In this document: piece after piece, positions 45,238-54,897 of the stretch
How positions within the stretch are numbered: the stretch's first letter is position 1
How the letters are laid out: each line of letters starts with the position of its first letter
DNA from: Mesorhizobium sp. 1M-11
Lineage (GTDB): Bacteria > Pseudomonadota > Alphaproteobacteria > Rhizobiales > Rhizobiaceae
NCBI RefSeq assembly: GCF_001303895.1
Contig: NZ_LJSD01000011.1
Span: 372,001-436,000 of the forward strand
Direction: 5' to 3'
Length of the DNA: 64,000 bases
Position numbers and translations under genes: made by a program
The notes under the pieces: generated by a model
Seen by the model: the letters and a program-made list of their open reading frames with translations, nothing else
Databases searched by the model: none
Told to the model about the DNA's origin: nothing

Positions 45238-45772
45238 GACGAGCCGCTCCTTCATTCCCATCCGCATCGCGGTGCTGACCGTATCGGACACACGCAAGCT
45301 GGCAGACGACAAGTCCGGCCAGACACTGGCCGACCGCATCGAGGCAGCGGGGCATGTCCTGGCCGCCCGTGACATCGTCACCGACGACAAGAACAAGATC
45401 CGCGACAAGGTCCTCGCCTGGTCGAAGGACGAAGATGTCGACGTCGTCATCACCACGGGCGGCACCGGCTTCACCGGACGCGACGTCACGCCGGAAGCGC
45501 TGGAGCCGATTTTCGAGAAACGCATGGACGGCTTCTCGGAGGTGTTCCACCGTATCTCCTATGACAAAATCGGCACATCCACGATCCAGAGCCGCGCCAC
45601 CGGCGGTGTCGTCAACGCCACCTTCGTCTTCGTGCTGCCGGGCTCGCCCGGCGCATGCAAGGATGCCTGGGACGGCATCCTGAAAGCCCAGCTCGACTAT
45701 CGGCACATGCCCTGCAATTTCGTGGAGATCATGCCCAGGCTGGATGAGCATCTGCGGCGGAGCGGTAAATAG
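45224..45772 (+). CDS. moaB: Molybdenum cofactor biosynthesis protein B
   Basis: A 182-residue MogA/MoaB fold protein that adenylylates molybdopterin or acts in its insertion step. Motifs: TVSDTRKLADDKSGQTLADR, the TTGGTGFTGRDVTPEAL core, and VFVLPGSPGACKDAW. TTG at 45224 is the start because GGAGG lies 9 bases upstream; it overlaps ispE by 14 bases. It probably shares the ispE operon although the pathways differ. Confidence 0.92.
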   Translation: MNTPETSRSFIPIRIAVLTVSDTRKLADDKSGQTLADRIEAAGHVLAARDIVTDDKNKIRDKVLAWSKDEDVDVVITTGGTGFTGRDVTPEALEPIFEKRMDGFSEVFHRISYDKIGTSTIQSRATGGVVNATFVFVLPGSPGACKDAWDGILKAQLDYRHMPCNFVEIMPRLDEHLRRSGK

Positions 45773-45903
45773 GCCTCAACGGCCGTTGCAGATTCGTACC
45801 TTCGTTTCACAGTCACTTGTGACGTTTGGCCTCTGGATCGACATTCCTAAACAGGGATCAAACGACTATTCTGCGTGCTTCTCCATGTGGATGGGAGGCA
45901 GCG

Positions 45904-46332
45904 ATGATCACGCATGAAGGTGGCTGCCATTGCGGCAATGTCCGACTGACGTTCACGACCACCACAGCGCCGGATGAAACCGAACTCCGCGCCTGTCAGT
46001 GTTCGTTCTGCCGCAAGCACAATTCGCTCGCGGCCTCCGATCCCAACGGCTTGCTGACCATCTCCGTTGGGAATGAGACGCTGCTCTCACGCTATGCTTT
46101 CGGGATGAGGACAGCCGAATATCTGGTCTGCCGCGATTGCGGCGTCTATGTCGCGGCCGTCACCACCGATAGCGCCGAGCAGCGGGCGATCATCATCGTC
46201 AACGCACTGGACGAGCGCAAGCAGTTCACGCGAGAGCCGCTACCCACAGTCTATGATGCCGAAACCCGCGACGAGCGCATAGCCAGGCGCCAGAGCCGTT
46301 GGATGCCGGTAAACTGGGCCGACATACTCTAA
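45904..46332 (+). CDS. GFA family zinc-binding protein
   Basis: A 142-residue glutathione-dependent formaldehyde-activating (GFA/CENP-V) family protein. The zinc cysteines sit in GGCHCGNVRLTF, CQCSFCRKH and VCRDCGVYVAA. Few members have proven GFA activity, so the function is open. GGGAGGCAGCG precedes the ATG. It converges on the NlpC/P60 gene with a 12-base gap. Confidence 0.9.
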   Translation: MITHEGGCHCGNVRLTFTTTTAPDETELRACQCSFCRKHNSLAASDPNGLLTISVGNETLLSRYAFGMRTAEYLVCRDCGVYVAAVTTDSAEQRAIIIVNALDERKQFTREPLPTVYDAETRDERIARRQSRWMPVNWADIL

Positions 46333-46344
46333 TCTCTTGGGACG

Positions 46345-47205
46345 TTATGGTCGCCGAAAGGCGGTAGGGCCGCCATAGAGATAGCCGATGCGGGCAATCG
46401 CATCCTTCAATCCCTCTCGCGCCACCGTCATGGTGTGACCATTGGCATGGATCATCGTTTCGGGATCGGTCATGATCGCGACATGACCTTTCCAGAATAC
46501 GAGGTCACCGCGCTTCAAGCCGGAATGGTCCGGGCCGATCTCGAGAAGCTCACCCAACGACGAAACCTGCATGTCGGTGTCGCGAAGCGCGTCGCGCCCG
46601 GCCATGCGCATCGAAAGCTGCACGAGGCCGGAACAGTCGATGCCGAATCCGGAAGCACCGCCCCACAGATAAGGCGTGCCCAGGAAAGTCTCGGCGACCG
46701 AGACATAATCCGGCGCATGCTCGCCAACCGGTCGCAGATGGCCAGCGATAACAGCCTCGCCCGAGGTCAGCACGGCATAGTGCGTGCCGCGGGTCTCAGC
46801 GGCGCTCGTGACCGTTACGGTCGAGCCCATCGACAACTGCCCGCTGCGTGGAAAGCGCAGGTCCGGCCCCGGATAAACAAAGGTGCGCGGCACCGAGACG
46901 ATATGGGTGGGCGGCGTGGCTCGTGCGCCCAGCTCCCCAGCCAGGACATAGCCGACATAGCCATCGCGCTCGCCCTGTATCCAGGCCCAGCCATCAACCT
47001 CGTCGAACACCAGAACATCGTCGCCGGACAGGAATTGCGTATCGATTCCGGAATCGGCGCGCGGCGCACGGCGCAGATCGACGACCGACGCCGCGATCCG
47101 CGCCGGCCTGCCGGTAACGAAGCGCTCGGCCGTCACTTCACCTTTCAGGCGGATATCGGCAAGGTCGGTGCGGAAGGCATGCAAGCGGGCATCGTGGGCA
47201 GTCAA
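46345..47205 (-). CDS. NlpC/P60 family cysteine peptidase with SH3-like domains
   Basis: A 286-residue peptidoglycan hydrolase. Residues about 35-160 are SH3b-like binding domains; the NlpC/P60 domain follows with catalytic Cys191 (GIDCSGLVQLS), His241 (KGHVAIM) and a third polar residue near H253. It should cleave the gamma-D-glutamyl-diamino acid bond of murein peptides. No signal peptide is visible, so it may act in the cytoplasm on recycled muropeptides. The start is a TTG, 24 bases after the MarR gene. Confidence 0.9.
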   Translation of the reverse strand: MTAHDARLHAFRTDLADIRLKGEVTAERFVTGRPARIAASVVDLRRAPRADSGIDTQFLSGDDVLVFDEVDGWAWIQGERDGYVGYVLAGELGARATPPTHIVSVPRTFVYPGPDLRFPRSGQLSMGSTVTVTSAAETRGTHYAVLTSGEAVIAGHLRPVGEHAPDYVSVAETFLGTPYLWGGASGFGIDCSGLVQLSMRMAGRDALRDTDMQVSSLGELLEIGPDHSGLKRGDLVFWKGHVAIMTDPETMIHANGHTMTVAREGLKDAIARIGYLYGGPTAFRRP

Positions 47206-47229
47206 AGCGGCAACTCGGCTCTTTGGAAA

Positions 47230-47580
47230 TCAGAGTGGCAAATCATGGGCTTTGACGATGATATCATCGCCAAGCCGCTCGACATAGAGCGCACCTTCCA
47301 CGGTGCGTTTGACCAGGACGTTGCGCTTGTCGAGTGCGTCGCGGTGACGCGAGACAAGCTTGAGTGCCCCCATCGTGTCCAACGCACGCGTGATGACCGG
47401 CTTGGTGACGTCAAGCCGGGTGGCCAGGCCGCGAACCGTGTGCGGCGGCGGGTCGAGATACACGGTGAGCAGGATCGCCAGTTGTCGCGCCGTGAGATCG
47501 GGGGCATCGCCGCGCACCTGCGAGAGCATGACTTGCTGCCACAGTCGCAGGGCCTGGCTGGGACGCAGAGCGATCGACAT
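47230..47580 (-). CDS. MarR-like winged-helix regulator
   Basis: A 116-residue DNA-binding protein with a winged helix: LTARQLAILLTVYLDPPPHTVRGLATRLDVTKPVITRALDTM is the helix-turn-helix core (about residues 30-70) followed by the wing. It is shorter than classic MarR (about 140 residues). It sits between an M17 aminopeptidase and an NlpC/P60 peptidase gene, all on one strand, suggesting control of a peptide or cell-wall recycling unit, although its targets are unknown. Confidence 0.82.
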   Translation of the reverse strand: MSIALRPSQALRLWQQVMLSQVRGDAPDLTARQLAILLTVYLDPPPHTVRGLATRLDVTKPVITRALDTMGALKLVSRHRDALDKRNVLVKRTVEGALYVERLGDDIIVKAHDLPL

Positions 47581-47628
47581 CCGTCCAGCATGACGGAAAA
47601 TCGTTTCGCGTCCGTTTCAGCCGCCTCC

Positions 47629-48987
47629 TCAGCCAAAGCGACCGATGATTACCTGTTCCAACGCGCGAATGGCCTGCGCCTCGCCGCCAGCCGGACCATA
47701 TGGACGCTCGGCTGGATTCCAGGCGAAGATGTCGAAATGCGCCCAACCCGTGGTCTTCTCGACAAAGCGTTTGAGAAACAGAGCCGCCGTGATCGAGCCG
47801 GCGAAACTATCGGCGGTGACATTGTTCATATCGGCGATCTTGGACGACAGCTTGGCATCGTACGGCTTCCAAAGCGGCATGCGCCATAGCGGATCCTCCA
47901 CCGCAACCGAAGCGGCTGAAAGCTCTGCCGCGAGCGTTTCGTCATCCGTATAGAAAGGCGGCAGGTCCGGCCCCAGCGCAACGCGCGCAGCACCCGTCAG
48001 CGTCGCCATGTCCACCAGCAGCTGCGGCTGCTCATCGTCCGCCAGCGCCAGCGCATCGGCCAGCACCAGGCGGCCTTCGGCGTCGGTGTTGCCGATCTCG
48101 ACAGTGATGCCCTTGCGGCTGGTCAACACGTCACCCGGACGGAAGGCGTTGGCCGAGATGGAGTTCTCGACCGCCGGGATCAGAACACGCAGCCTGACCT
48201 TCAGGTTGGCGGCCATGATCATCGAGGCGAGACCCAACACATTGGCGGCGCCGCCCATGTCCTTCTTCATCAGAAGCATCGAGGCCGACGGCTTGATGTC
48301 GAGCCCGCCGGTGTCGAAGCACACGCCCTTGCCGACCAGCGTCACTTTCGGGGCGCCTTTCGGCCCCCAGGTAAGGTCGATGAGGCGCGGCGCCTCCGCC
48401 GAGGCGCGGCCGACGGCGTGGATCATCGGGAAATTCTTCTTGATGAGGTCGTCGCCCTTGGTGACCAAGATATCTGCCTTATGCCGCTTTGCCAGCACGC
48501 GGACGGCCTTTTCCAGTGCCTCCGGCCCCATATCACTGGTCGGCGTGTTGACGAGATCGCGAACCAGAAAGACGCCTTCGGCAACGCGGCCGATGCGATC
48601 CGCGTCCGCGCCGGCCGGCAACGCGAAACGCAACGCCCTGCCTGGCTTCTTGCCGTAACGCGTGAAGACATAGCCTCCAAGCACCAGGCCCAGGGCGGAA
48701 AGTTCCGGATTCGCGGGCGTTTGCGCGAAGTGCCAATCGCCGGCCGGCAGCGCTTTTGCCAGCGAGCCTGTCTGCAGGGCGCCCTCGCCTGAGCCGAACA
48801 GCGCGCCACCGATTTCGCCATCCTTTCCGGGCAGCACGAGGGTGCGCCCCGCTTCACCCGAGAACCCGTTGGCCCTGGCCCAGGCGAACGCCTCGGGCGG
48901 TAGTTGGGCAGCGTCCAGCCCTTCCTTGCGAACGAGGTGCACAGGCAGCGCCTTGCGGGATTTCTTTGCGACGAGTTCGACCGGCAT
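47629..48987 (-). CDS. Leucyl aminopeptidase family protein (M17)
   Basis: A 452-residue M17 metallo-aminopeptidase. Two-metal ligands and catalytic residues are visible: K220 (VGKGVCFDTGGLDIKP), D225, D243 (KKDMGGAANVLG), D302/E304/R306 in NTDAEGRL. It releases N-terminal amino acids from peptides and is slightly shorter than E. coli PepA. The first gene of a likely three-gene unit with the MarR and NlpC/P60 genes, with a CtrA-like box region about 35 bases upstream shared with tadD. Confidence 0.93.
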   Translation of the reverse strand: MPVELVAKKSRKALPVHLVRKEGLDAAQLPPEAFAWARANGFSGEAGRTLVLPGKDGEIGGALFGSGEGALQTGSLAKALPAGDWHFAQTPANPELSALGLVLGGYVFTRYGKKPGRALRFALPAGADADRIGRVAEGVFLVRDLVNTPTSDMGPEALEKAVRVLAKRHKADILVTKGDDLIKKNFPMIHAVGRASAEAPRLIDLTWGPKGAPKVTLVGKGVCFDTGGLDIKPSASMLLMKKDMGGAANVLGLASMIMAANLKVRLRVLIPAVENSISANAFRPGDVLTSRKGITVEIGNTDAEGRLVLADALALADDEQPQLLVDMATLTGAARVALGPDLPPFYTDDETLAAELSAASVAVEDPLWRMPLWKPYDAKLSSKIADMNNVTADSFAGSITAALFLKRFVEKTTGWAHFDIFAWNPAERPYGPAGGEAQAIRALEQVIIGRFG

Positions 48988-49021
48988 TTGCTAGCTCCGA
49001 AGGCGCCTCGACTCGGCGCTC

Positions 49022-49036
49022 TTAACCATCCGTTAG
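49022..49036 (+). promoter_or_regulatory. CtrA-like box upstream of tadD
   Basis: TTAA-CCATCCG-TTAG matches the CtrA consensus TTAA-N7-TTAA at 7 of 8 bases, 70 bases before the tadD start, and is followed by GGGTTAAC. CtrA is the cell-cycle regulator of alphaproteobacteria. No binding is proven. Confidence 0.45.
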
Positions 49037-49106
49037 GGTTAACAGAATATTTCTCGGCTAGGGAAGACGGCCGGCGCACGGCCCCCGGAAGAATGGAGCC
49101 CGCCCC

Positions 49107-49943
49107 ATGCCCATCACCCTCCCCGCCCGCAGGACAGGCAAGCGGTCGATGACAGCCGCGTTGCTGGTCATGCTCGCGGCGAGCGTCGCCGGCTGCGGCA
49201 CCACCGACCGCATGTCGACCGGCTCGATCGGGCGAGGCACCGGCAAGCCGTTGGAACTGATGTCCTCCGGCGAACTGCGCGATGCGACCGGGCGGCTCGG
49301 CCAATCCTACGCCCGCAATCCCAATGACAAGAACATCGCGCTGAAATATGCCATTGTGCTGCAAATGAATGGCGATGCCGACCAGTCGCTGGCGGTGATG
49401 CGCAAACTGGCCATCGCCTATCCGAAGGACCGCGACGTGCTCGCCGCCTATGGCAAGGCGCTCGCCGCCAACGGCCAGCTCGAGCCGGCGCTCGATGCCG
49501 TGCGGCGCGCGCAGACGCCGGAATATCCGGACTGGAAACTGGTCTCCGCCGAGGGTGCTATCCTCGACCAGCTCGGTCAACGCGACGAAGCCCGACAACT
49601 CTACCGCAAGGCACAGGACCTGAAACCGAACGAGCCGACGATCCTGTCCAATCTTGGCATGTCCTATCTGCTCGAAGGCGATCTGCGCACGGCGGAAACC
49701 TATCTGCGTTCGGCCACCTCACAGCCAAATGCGGACAGCCGCGTAAGACAGAACCTGGCACTGGCGGTGGGCCTGCAAGGCCGTTTCGACGAGGCGGAAA
49801 AGATCGCCTCGCAGGAACTGTCACCCGAACAGGCACAAGCCAACGTCGCCTATCTGCGCCAGATGCTCTCCCAGCAGAATGCCTGGAGCCAATTGAAGGC
49901 ACAGGACAAAGGCAAGAAGCAGACCGCAACCGCAGTCAACTGA
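49107..49943 (+). CDS. tadD: Tad pilus TPR lipoprotein TadD
   Basis: A 278-residue lipoprotein with lipobox SVAGC (Cys30) and at least four TPR motifs, for example NLGMSYLLEGDLRTAETYLR. TadD proteins help the outer-membrane secretin of Tad pili localise and assemble. It is on the opposite strand from, and converges with, the tadC end of the main operon. The ATG at 49107 has a GGAG 8-12 bases upstream. Confidence 0.85.
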   Translation: MPITLPARRTGKRSMTAALLVMLAASVAGCGTTDRMSTGSIGRGTGKPLELMSSGELRDATGRLGQSYARNPNDKNIALKYAIVLQMNGDADQSLAVMRKLAIAYPKDRDVLAAYGKALAANGQLEPALDAVRRAQTPEYPDWKLVSAEGAILDQLGQRDEARQLYRKAQDLKPNEPTILSNLGMSYLLEGDLRTAETYLRSATSQPNADSRVRQNLALAVGLQGRFDEAEKIASQELSPEQAQANVAYLRQMLSQQNAWSQLKAQDKGKKQTATAVN

Positions 49944-49995
49944 CCGCGTCGCGAGCCCGGACTCGTTTCGAGAAATAGCTTCCCGAACGCGGCGG

Positions 49996-51015
49996 CTACT
50001 GCCGTTCGCTCGACTGCTGCTTGTCGCCGAAGATGCCACGCTCGCTGACGGTAATGCCGGCTGGGCCGAGGATGATGGCGAAAAGTACCGGCAGGAAGAA
50101 GAGGATCATCGGAACGGTCAGCTTCGGCGGCAGGGCAGCCGCCCTCTTCTCCGCCTCATTCATACGCATGTCGCGGCTTTCCGAGGCCAGTACGCGCAGC
50201 GCCTGGGCAACAGGCGTGCCGTAGCGCTCGGCCTGGATAAGTGCCTGGGAAACCGATTTCACCGAATCCAGCCCGGTACGGCCGGCGAGGTTCTCGTATG
50301 CCTGGCGACGTTCCTGCAGATAGGAGAGCTCGGCATTGGTGAGCACGAACTCCTCGGCCAGTTCCGCTGATTGCGAACCGATCTCGTCCGAAACCTTGTG
50401 CATCGCGGCTTCGACAGACATGCCGGATTCCACGCAGATCAGCATCAGGTCGAGCGCGTCGGGCCAGGCTTTCTGAATGGATTGCTTGCGCTTGGTGGCG
50501 CGATTGGAAACATAAAGGACCGGAATATAGAACCCGACATAGGCACCAACGACGCAAACGAACAACTTCACGACGAAAGGTTGCTCTCCGAGGCTGCCGA
50601 GCACGAAAACGTAGAAGCCCGCCAGCACCAAACCGGCGAAAGGCAGGACAAGACGGAAGAACAGAAACTTGGTCAGTGGGTTCTGCCCACGGAAGCCCGC
50701 CATCTTGAGTTTCTGCAGCGTGCTCTCGTCGGCCAATGCACGCTTCAGGTCCAATCGCTCGACGATGTTGCGCATGCCGATCGACTGTTCTTCACGCAGT
50801 CCCTTTCGGCGCCGATCAGCTTCCGCGGCCAGCCGGGCGCGCTGCTTGGCGCGCAGTTCCTCACGCTCCAACGCCACCGATTTCATTCGCGCCTTGAGAG
50901 GGTCGCGGGCGAAGGCCGGCAGAAGCGTGAATACGGTGGCAAAGACGGCGATCGCCACAAGGATGGCGATCAGGAATGCCGGATCTGTAAGGGTCTTTAT
51001 GGTTTGTCCGGTCAT
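49996..51015 (-). CDS. tadC: Tad pilus inner-membrane platform protein TadC
   Basis: A 339-residue type II secretion F-family membrane protein: an N-terminal transmembrane helix (residues 12-32), a charged cytoplasmic region, two central helices (about 125-165) and a T2SSF domain with LDLMLICVESGMSVEAAMHKV, plus a C-terminal helix. TadB and TadC form the inner-membrane base of the pilus machine. It starts 4 bases after the tadB stop. Confidence 0.92.
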   Translation of the reverse strand: MTGQTIKTLTDPAFLIAILVAIAVFATVFTLLPAFARDPLKARMKSVALEREELRAKQRARLAAEADRRRKGLREEQSIGMRNIVERLDLKRALADESTLQKLKMAGFRGQNPLTKFLFFRLVLPFAGLVLAGFYVFVLGSLGEQPFVVKLFVCVVGAYVGFYIPVLYVSNRATKRKQSIQKAWPDALDLMLICVESGMSVEAAMHKVSDEIGSQSAELAEEFVLTNAELSYLQERRQAYENLAGRTGLDSVKSVSQALIQAERYGTPVAQALRVLASESRDMRMNEAEKRAAALPPKLTVPMILFFLPVLFAIILGPAGITVSERGIFGDKQQSSERQ

Positions 51016-51019
51016 CGTC

Positions 51020-52033
51020 TTACACCTCGATGTTCATCATCCGCCGCATCACAAGGATGCCAAACGACATCCAGACAGCGGAGACGCCCAGCACCAAATG
51101 ACCCGTGCTGGTGGTGAACAGCGGCATCAGATAGTTCGGGCTGGTGAGATAGACGAGGAAGGCGACGATGAAAGGCAATGCGCCGATGATTGCTGCAGAA
51201 GCCTTGGCCTCCATCGACAATGCCTGGACCTTGGCTTTCATCTTCTTGCGATCACGCAAAACCCTCGACAGGTTGCCGAGTGCTTCGGAGAGGTTGCCGC
51301 CAGCCTGCGCCTGAATCTGAATGACAATTCCGAAGAAACCCGCTTCCGCGCAAGGCATGGTCTCGGGCATACGCGAGGCAGCATCCGGGATCGACAGGCC
51401 CATCTGCTGCGCGTCTACGATGCGACGGAACTCGCTCTTCACAGGTTCGGCCGCTTCATTGGCGATCAGGCGAATGCCGTCGTTGAGCGGCAGGCCGGAT
51501 TTTACGGCGCGCACGATGACATCCAGCGCATTGGGAAATTCGTTGAGGAAGGCTTTGACACGGCGTGCGCGACGGAACGAGATAAACCAGCGCGGCAGGC
51601 CAAGGCCACCGACCAGCACCGCGGCAGGCACCGCAAAGAGCGGTGCGCCGGCGACAAAAACCAACAGGCCAAGCACGACACCACAGATCGCCGAATACAC
51701 GTAGAAGCGTTCCATCGTCATGGTGAGCCCCGCCTGGCGGATCTGTATCCGCAGAGGGGGACTCTTGATCGTACGCGTGGTTGTCTTCTGCTTCTCGTCG
51801 AGATCCTTCAGCGTGTCCTGCAGGGATTTGCGGCGCTTGGCAGCCTCGTTCATCTTATCGCGGGCAGCTTTTACGACCGCGCGGTCGCTCTCCGCCGCCT
51901 TGATGACCTCCAGACGCTTGCCAACCTGTTTCTCGGCACTCATGCGGTTGAACATCAAGGCATAGGCGATCGCGCCGGCACTTGTGCCAGCCAGAATGAT
52001 GAAGATCAGAACGGTGCTGTCGATACCGAACAT
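51020..52033 (-). CDS. tadB: Tad pilus inner-membrane platform protein TadB
   Basis: A 337-residue T2SSF-family membrane protein, partner of TadC. It has an N-terminal membrane helix (VLIFIILAGTSAGAIAYALM), a cytoplasmic region, two helices near residues 115-155, and the T2SSF core with FPNALDVIVRAVKSGLPLND and GGNLSEALGNLSRVLRDR. The ATG at 52033 follows a GAGGAAA site. It follows cpaF by 29 bases. Confidence 0.93.
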   Translation of the reverse strand: MFGIDSTVLIFIILAGTSAGAIAYALMFNRMSAEKQVGKRLEVIKAAESDRAVVKAARDKMNEAAKRRKSLQDTLKDLDEKQKTTTRTIKSPPLRIQIRQAGLTMTMERFYVYSAICGVVLGLLVFVAGAPLFAVPAAVLVGGLGLPRWFISFRRARRVKAFLNEFPNALDVIVRAVKSGLPLNDGIRLIANEAAEPVKSEFRRIVDAQQMGLSIPDAASRMPETMPCAEAGFFGIVIQIQAQAGGNLSEALGNLSRVLRDRKKMKAKVQALSMEAKASAAIIGALPFIVAFLVYLTSPNYLMPLFTTSTGHLVLGVSAVWMSFGILVMRRMMNIEV

Positions 52034-52062
52034 CGGCAAGTTTCCTCGCGCTTCTGGAATCC

Positions 52063-53556
52063 TTACTCGGCCCGCTTCTCCATTGCCTCGAGCGCGGCCG
52101 CCAGGCGCTGTTCCTCTCCGTAATAGCGCGCCCGGTCCCAGAAATGCGGGCGGCCGATACCGGTCGACACATGCTCGCCGATGAGCCTGCCGTTCATGTC
52201 TTCGCCCTTGATGTTGTAGAGGACGAGATCCTGCGTGATGATCACGTCTCCCTCCATGCCGATCACTTCGGTGATGTGGGTGATGCGGCGCGAACCGTCG
52301 CGCAGGCGTGCCGCCTGGATGATGACATCCACCGAACCTACGATGATTTCGCGCACCGTCTTCTGCGGCAGCGTGTAGCCGCCCATCGCAACCATGGATT
52401 CCATGCGGTTCAGACATTCGCGGGGGCTGTTGGAGTGGATCGTGCCCATCGATCCGTCGTGGCCGGTATTCATGGCCTGCAGCAGGTCAAAGACTTCCGG
52501 CCCGCGCACCTCGCCCACGATGATGCGGTCTGGCCGCATGCGCAGGCAGTTCCTGACCAGATCGCGCATGGTCACTTCGCCCTCCCCTTCGAGGTTGGGC
52601 GGGCGGGACTCCAGCCGCACCACATGCGGTTGCTGGAGCTGGAGCTCGGCAGAATCCTCGCAGGTGATGACCCGCTCTTCGCGGTCGACATAGTTGGTCA
52701 GGCAGTTGAGCAGCGTCGTCTTGCCTGAACCCGTCGAACCGGAAATGACGACATTGCACCGAACGCGGCCGATGATCTTAAGGACCTCCGCACCCTCCGG
52801 CGAAATCGCGCCGAAACGGACGAGCTGGTCGAGGGTGAGTTTGTCCTTCTTGAATTTGCGGATCGTCAGCGCGGTGCCGTCGATCGCGAGCGGCGGCGCG
52901 ATGACGTTGACGCGCGAGCCGTCCGGCAGGCGGGCATCGCAGATCGGCGAGGATTCATCGACACGGCGACCGACCTGAGAGACGATGCGCTGACAGATGT
53001 TCAGGAGCTGCTGGTTGTCGCGAAAACGGATGCCGGTCGTCTCCACCCGTCCGTTGACTTCGATGTAGACGTTGCGGGAGCCGTTCACCATGATATCGGC
53101 GATGTCGTCACGCGCCAGCAGCGGCTCGAGTGGACCGTAGCCCAGGACGTCGTTGCAGATATCCTCGAGCAGATCCTCCTGCTCGGCAATCGACATCGCG
53201 AAATTCTTGATCGCGATGATGTCGTTGACGATATCGCGGATTTCCTCGCGCGCGCTTTCGGGGTCGAGCTTGGCCAGTTGCGACAAATCGATCGTATCGA
53301 TAAGTGCCGAGAAAACCTGGCTTTTGGTGTCGTAATAGCTCTCGCTGCGCTCACGCGGTGCCCGTTTGGCTTCCGCCGCGATGGATGGGGCTTCTATCGT
53401 TCGGCGCACCGGAGCGGCTGCCGATATCGGTGTCTGCTGCGGCGCGATCGGCGCGGATGGACGGGGCGCCACCGCAACCTCCGCGGGTGCGGGCGCGAGC
53501 TGCCGGAATTCCGGCGTGGCCCGGCTGCCGTCGTCACTGCCTCTCTTACCGAACAT
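52063..53556 (-). CDS. cpaF: Tad pilus assembly ATPase CpaF/TadA
   Basis: A 497-residue secretion ATPase that powers pilus extension and, in some species, retraction. The P-loop is residues 273-280 (GSTGSGKT), with an Asp box (ITCEDSAEL), the [15 protein letters not shown]alker B-like segment and the His box region [17 protein letters not shown]. Residues 1-75 are a Pro/Ala-rich disordered lead. Located between cpaE and tadB. Confidence 0.96.
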   Translation of the reverse strand: MFGKRGSDDGSRATPEFRQLAPAPAEVAVAPRPSAPIAPQQTPISAAAPVRRTIEAPSIAAEAKRAPRERSESYYDTKSQVFSALIDTIDLSQLAKLDPESAREEIRDIVNDIIAIKNFAMSIAEQEDLLEDICNDVLGYGPLEPLLARDDIADIMVNGSRNVYIEVNGRVETTGIRFRDNQQLLNICQRIVSQVGRRVDESSPICDARLPDGSRVNVIAPPLAIDGTALTIRKFKKDKLTLDQLVRFGAISPEGAEVLKIIGRVRCNVVISGSTGSGKTTLLNCLTNYVDREERVITCEDSAELQLQQPHVVRLESRPPNLEGEGEVTMRDLVRNCLRMRPDRIIVGEVRGPEVFDLLQAMNTGHDGSMGTIHSNSPRECLNRMESMVAMGGYTLPQKTVREIIVGSVDVIIQAARLRDGSRRITHITEVIGMEGDVIITQDLVLYNIKGEDMNGRLIGEHVSTGIGRPHFWDRARYYGEEQRLAAALEAMEKRAE

Positions 53557-53585
53557 GATCCGCTACCCATTCCGCCCCAAGGCGG

Positions 53586-54869
53586 TTACTTCTTGTTACG
53601 TCTGAGCTTGCCAAGAATGCTGCCGAGGCTCGCTTTTTTCTTCGTCTTGAGTTCGCTGCGGCCCGTCAGCACGTGAGCGATCTCCTTGATCGTGGCGACG
53701 ACCGGATTCTTGGCATCCATTTCGCCCAGCATACGGCCGTTGTTGGCAGCATTGCCGAACAACAACGGCTCGAAAGGAATGACCGCCATCGGTGTGATGC
53801 CGAGCGGCTCGGCGAAGTCATTGGCCGAGATTTCGGGGCGCTTGGGAACGCCAGCTTGATTGAGGATCAGCTTTGGGGCCGGGTCGTTCGGCCGCAGCCG
53901 TTTCAGCATGTCCACCATATTCTTGGCGTTGCGCAGGTTGGCCAGTTCCGGCGTCGCGGTGATGACGATCTCATCGGCCTTGATCAGCGTGTTCTTGCTC
54001 CAGCCACTCCAGATGTGGGGCACATCCAGGATCAGAAGTGGTGCAGTGCGCTGCGCGGTGTCGATGATCTGGCTGAAAGCTTCGGGCTCGAAATCGTAGA
54101 CGCGGTCCAGGGTCGAGGGCGCCGCCAGCAGGGAGAGGTGTTCGGCGCATTGCGCAAGCAGACGATCGAGATAGACCTCATCGATACGTTCGGGCGAAAA
54201 CACCGCTTCGGCGATGCCTTGAGCGGGATCCTGATCGAAATTGATGTTTGCCGTACCGAAGGCAAGGTCCAGATCGGCCACGACGACTTCCGATTTGAAC
54301 AGCGACGACACGGCCCAGGCCACATTGTGGGCGATCGTGGAAGAGCCGACGCCGCCTTTGGCGCCGACGAAGGCGACGGAACGGCCGATCGGCTCCGCTT
54401 CCGGATCAATGAAGATCGAGGCGATGACGGCAACGACATCGGCCATCGAGACAGGAGCGACGACATATTCCGAAATGCCTGAACGGATCAGTTCCCGATA
54501 GAGACCGACATCGTTGTAGTGGCCGATCACGACCACCTTCGACGATGGATCGCAGTATTCCGCGAGCTGGCCGAGCTGCTCGAGCATTTCCTTGGGCTCG
54601 GCACGCGTTTCCAGAATGATCAGATTGGGGGTTGGCGCCGAATGATAGAAGTCGATCGCTGTCGAAATGCCACCCATATGGACTTTCAGATGGGCCTTGG
54701 CCATGCGCCGGTCCTGGCCGGCGCGTTCGATCGGATTGGCCACCCCGTCCGTCTCGCAGAAAGCCTGGACGGAAATACGCGGAACAGGCCGCAACGACTG
54801 CATGGCGGAGATGTCCTGATACGAGACGTCACCGTCATCCGCCGATGGATCGTAGGCGAGATTGGTCAT
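53586..54869 (-). CDS. cpaE: Pilus localisation ATPase CpaE/TadZ
   Basis: A 427-residue two-domain protein: residues about 55-155 are an atypical receiver-like domain and the rest is a ParA/MinD-type ATPase. The deviant P-loop is residues 171-178, KGGVGSST, with serine in place of the usual P-loop lysine, as normal for CpaE. It directs the pilus machine to one pole or patch. The ATG at 54869 was chosen; the longer frame upstream adds an Arg-rich stretch unlike the family. Confidence 0.93.
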   Translation of the reverse strand: MTNLAYDPSADDGDVSYQDISAMQSLRPVPRISVQAFCETDGVANPIERAGQDRRMAKAHLKVHMGGISTAIDFYHSAPTPNLIILETRAEPKEMLEQLGQLAEYCDPSSKVVVIGHYNDVGLYRELIRSGISEYVVAPVSMADVVAVIASIFIDPEAEPIGRSVAFVGAKGGVGSSTIAHNVAWAVSSLFKSEVVVADLDLAFGTANINFDQDPAQGIAEAVFSPERIDEVYLDRLLAQCAEHLSLLAAPSTLDRVYDFEPEAFSQIIDTAQRTAPLLILDVPHIWSGWSKNTLIKADEIVITATPELANLRNAKNMVDMLKRLRPNDPAPKLILNQAGVPKRPEISANDFAEPLGITPMAVIPFEPLLFGNAANNGRMLGEMDAKNPVVATIKEIAHVLTGRSELKTKKKASLGSILGKLRRNKK

Positions 54870-54897
54870 GTTCTTTGCCCTCCGCGATCCTCGACCA

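Noticed and set aside
45812..45823. GTCACTTGTGAC palindrome before the GFA gene
   Set aside because: Only 5 bases per arm, a single copy, and no regulator gene nearby. Too weak to call an operator.
53586..54869. Broken P-loop in CpaE as a sign of gene decay
   Set aside because: The KGGVGSST form without the second lysine is normal in CpaE/TadZ proteins, so it does not indicate a pseudogene.
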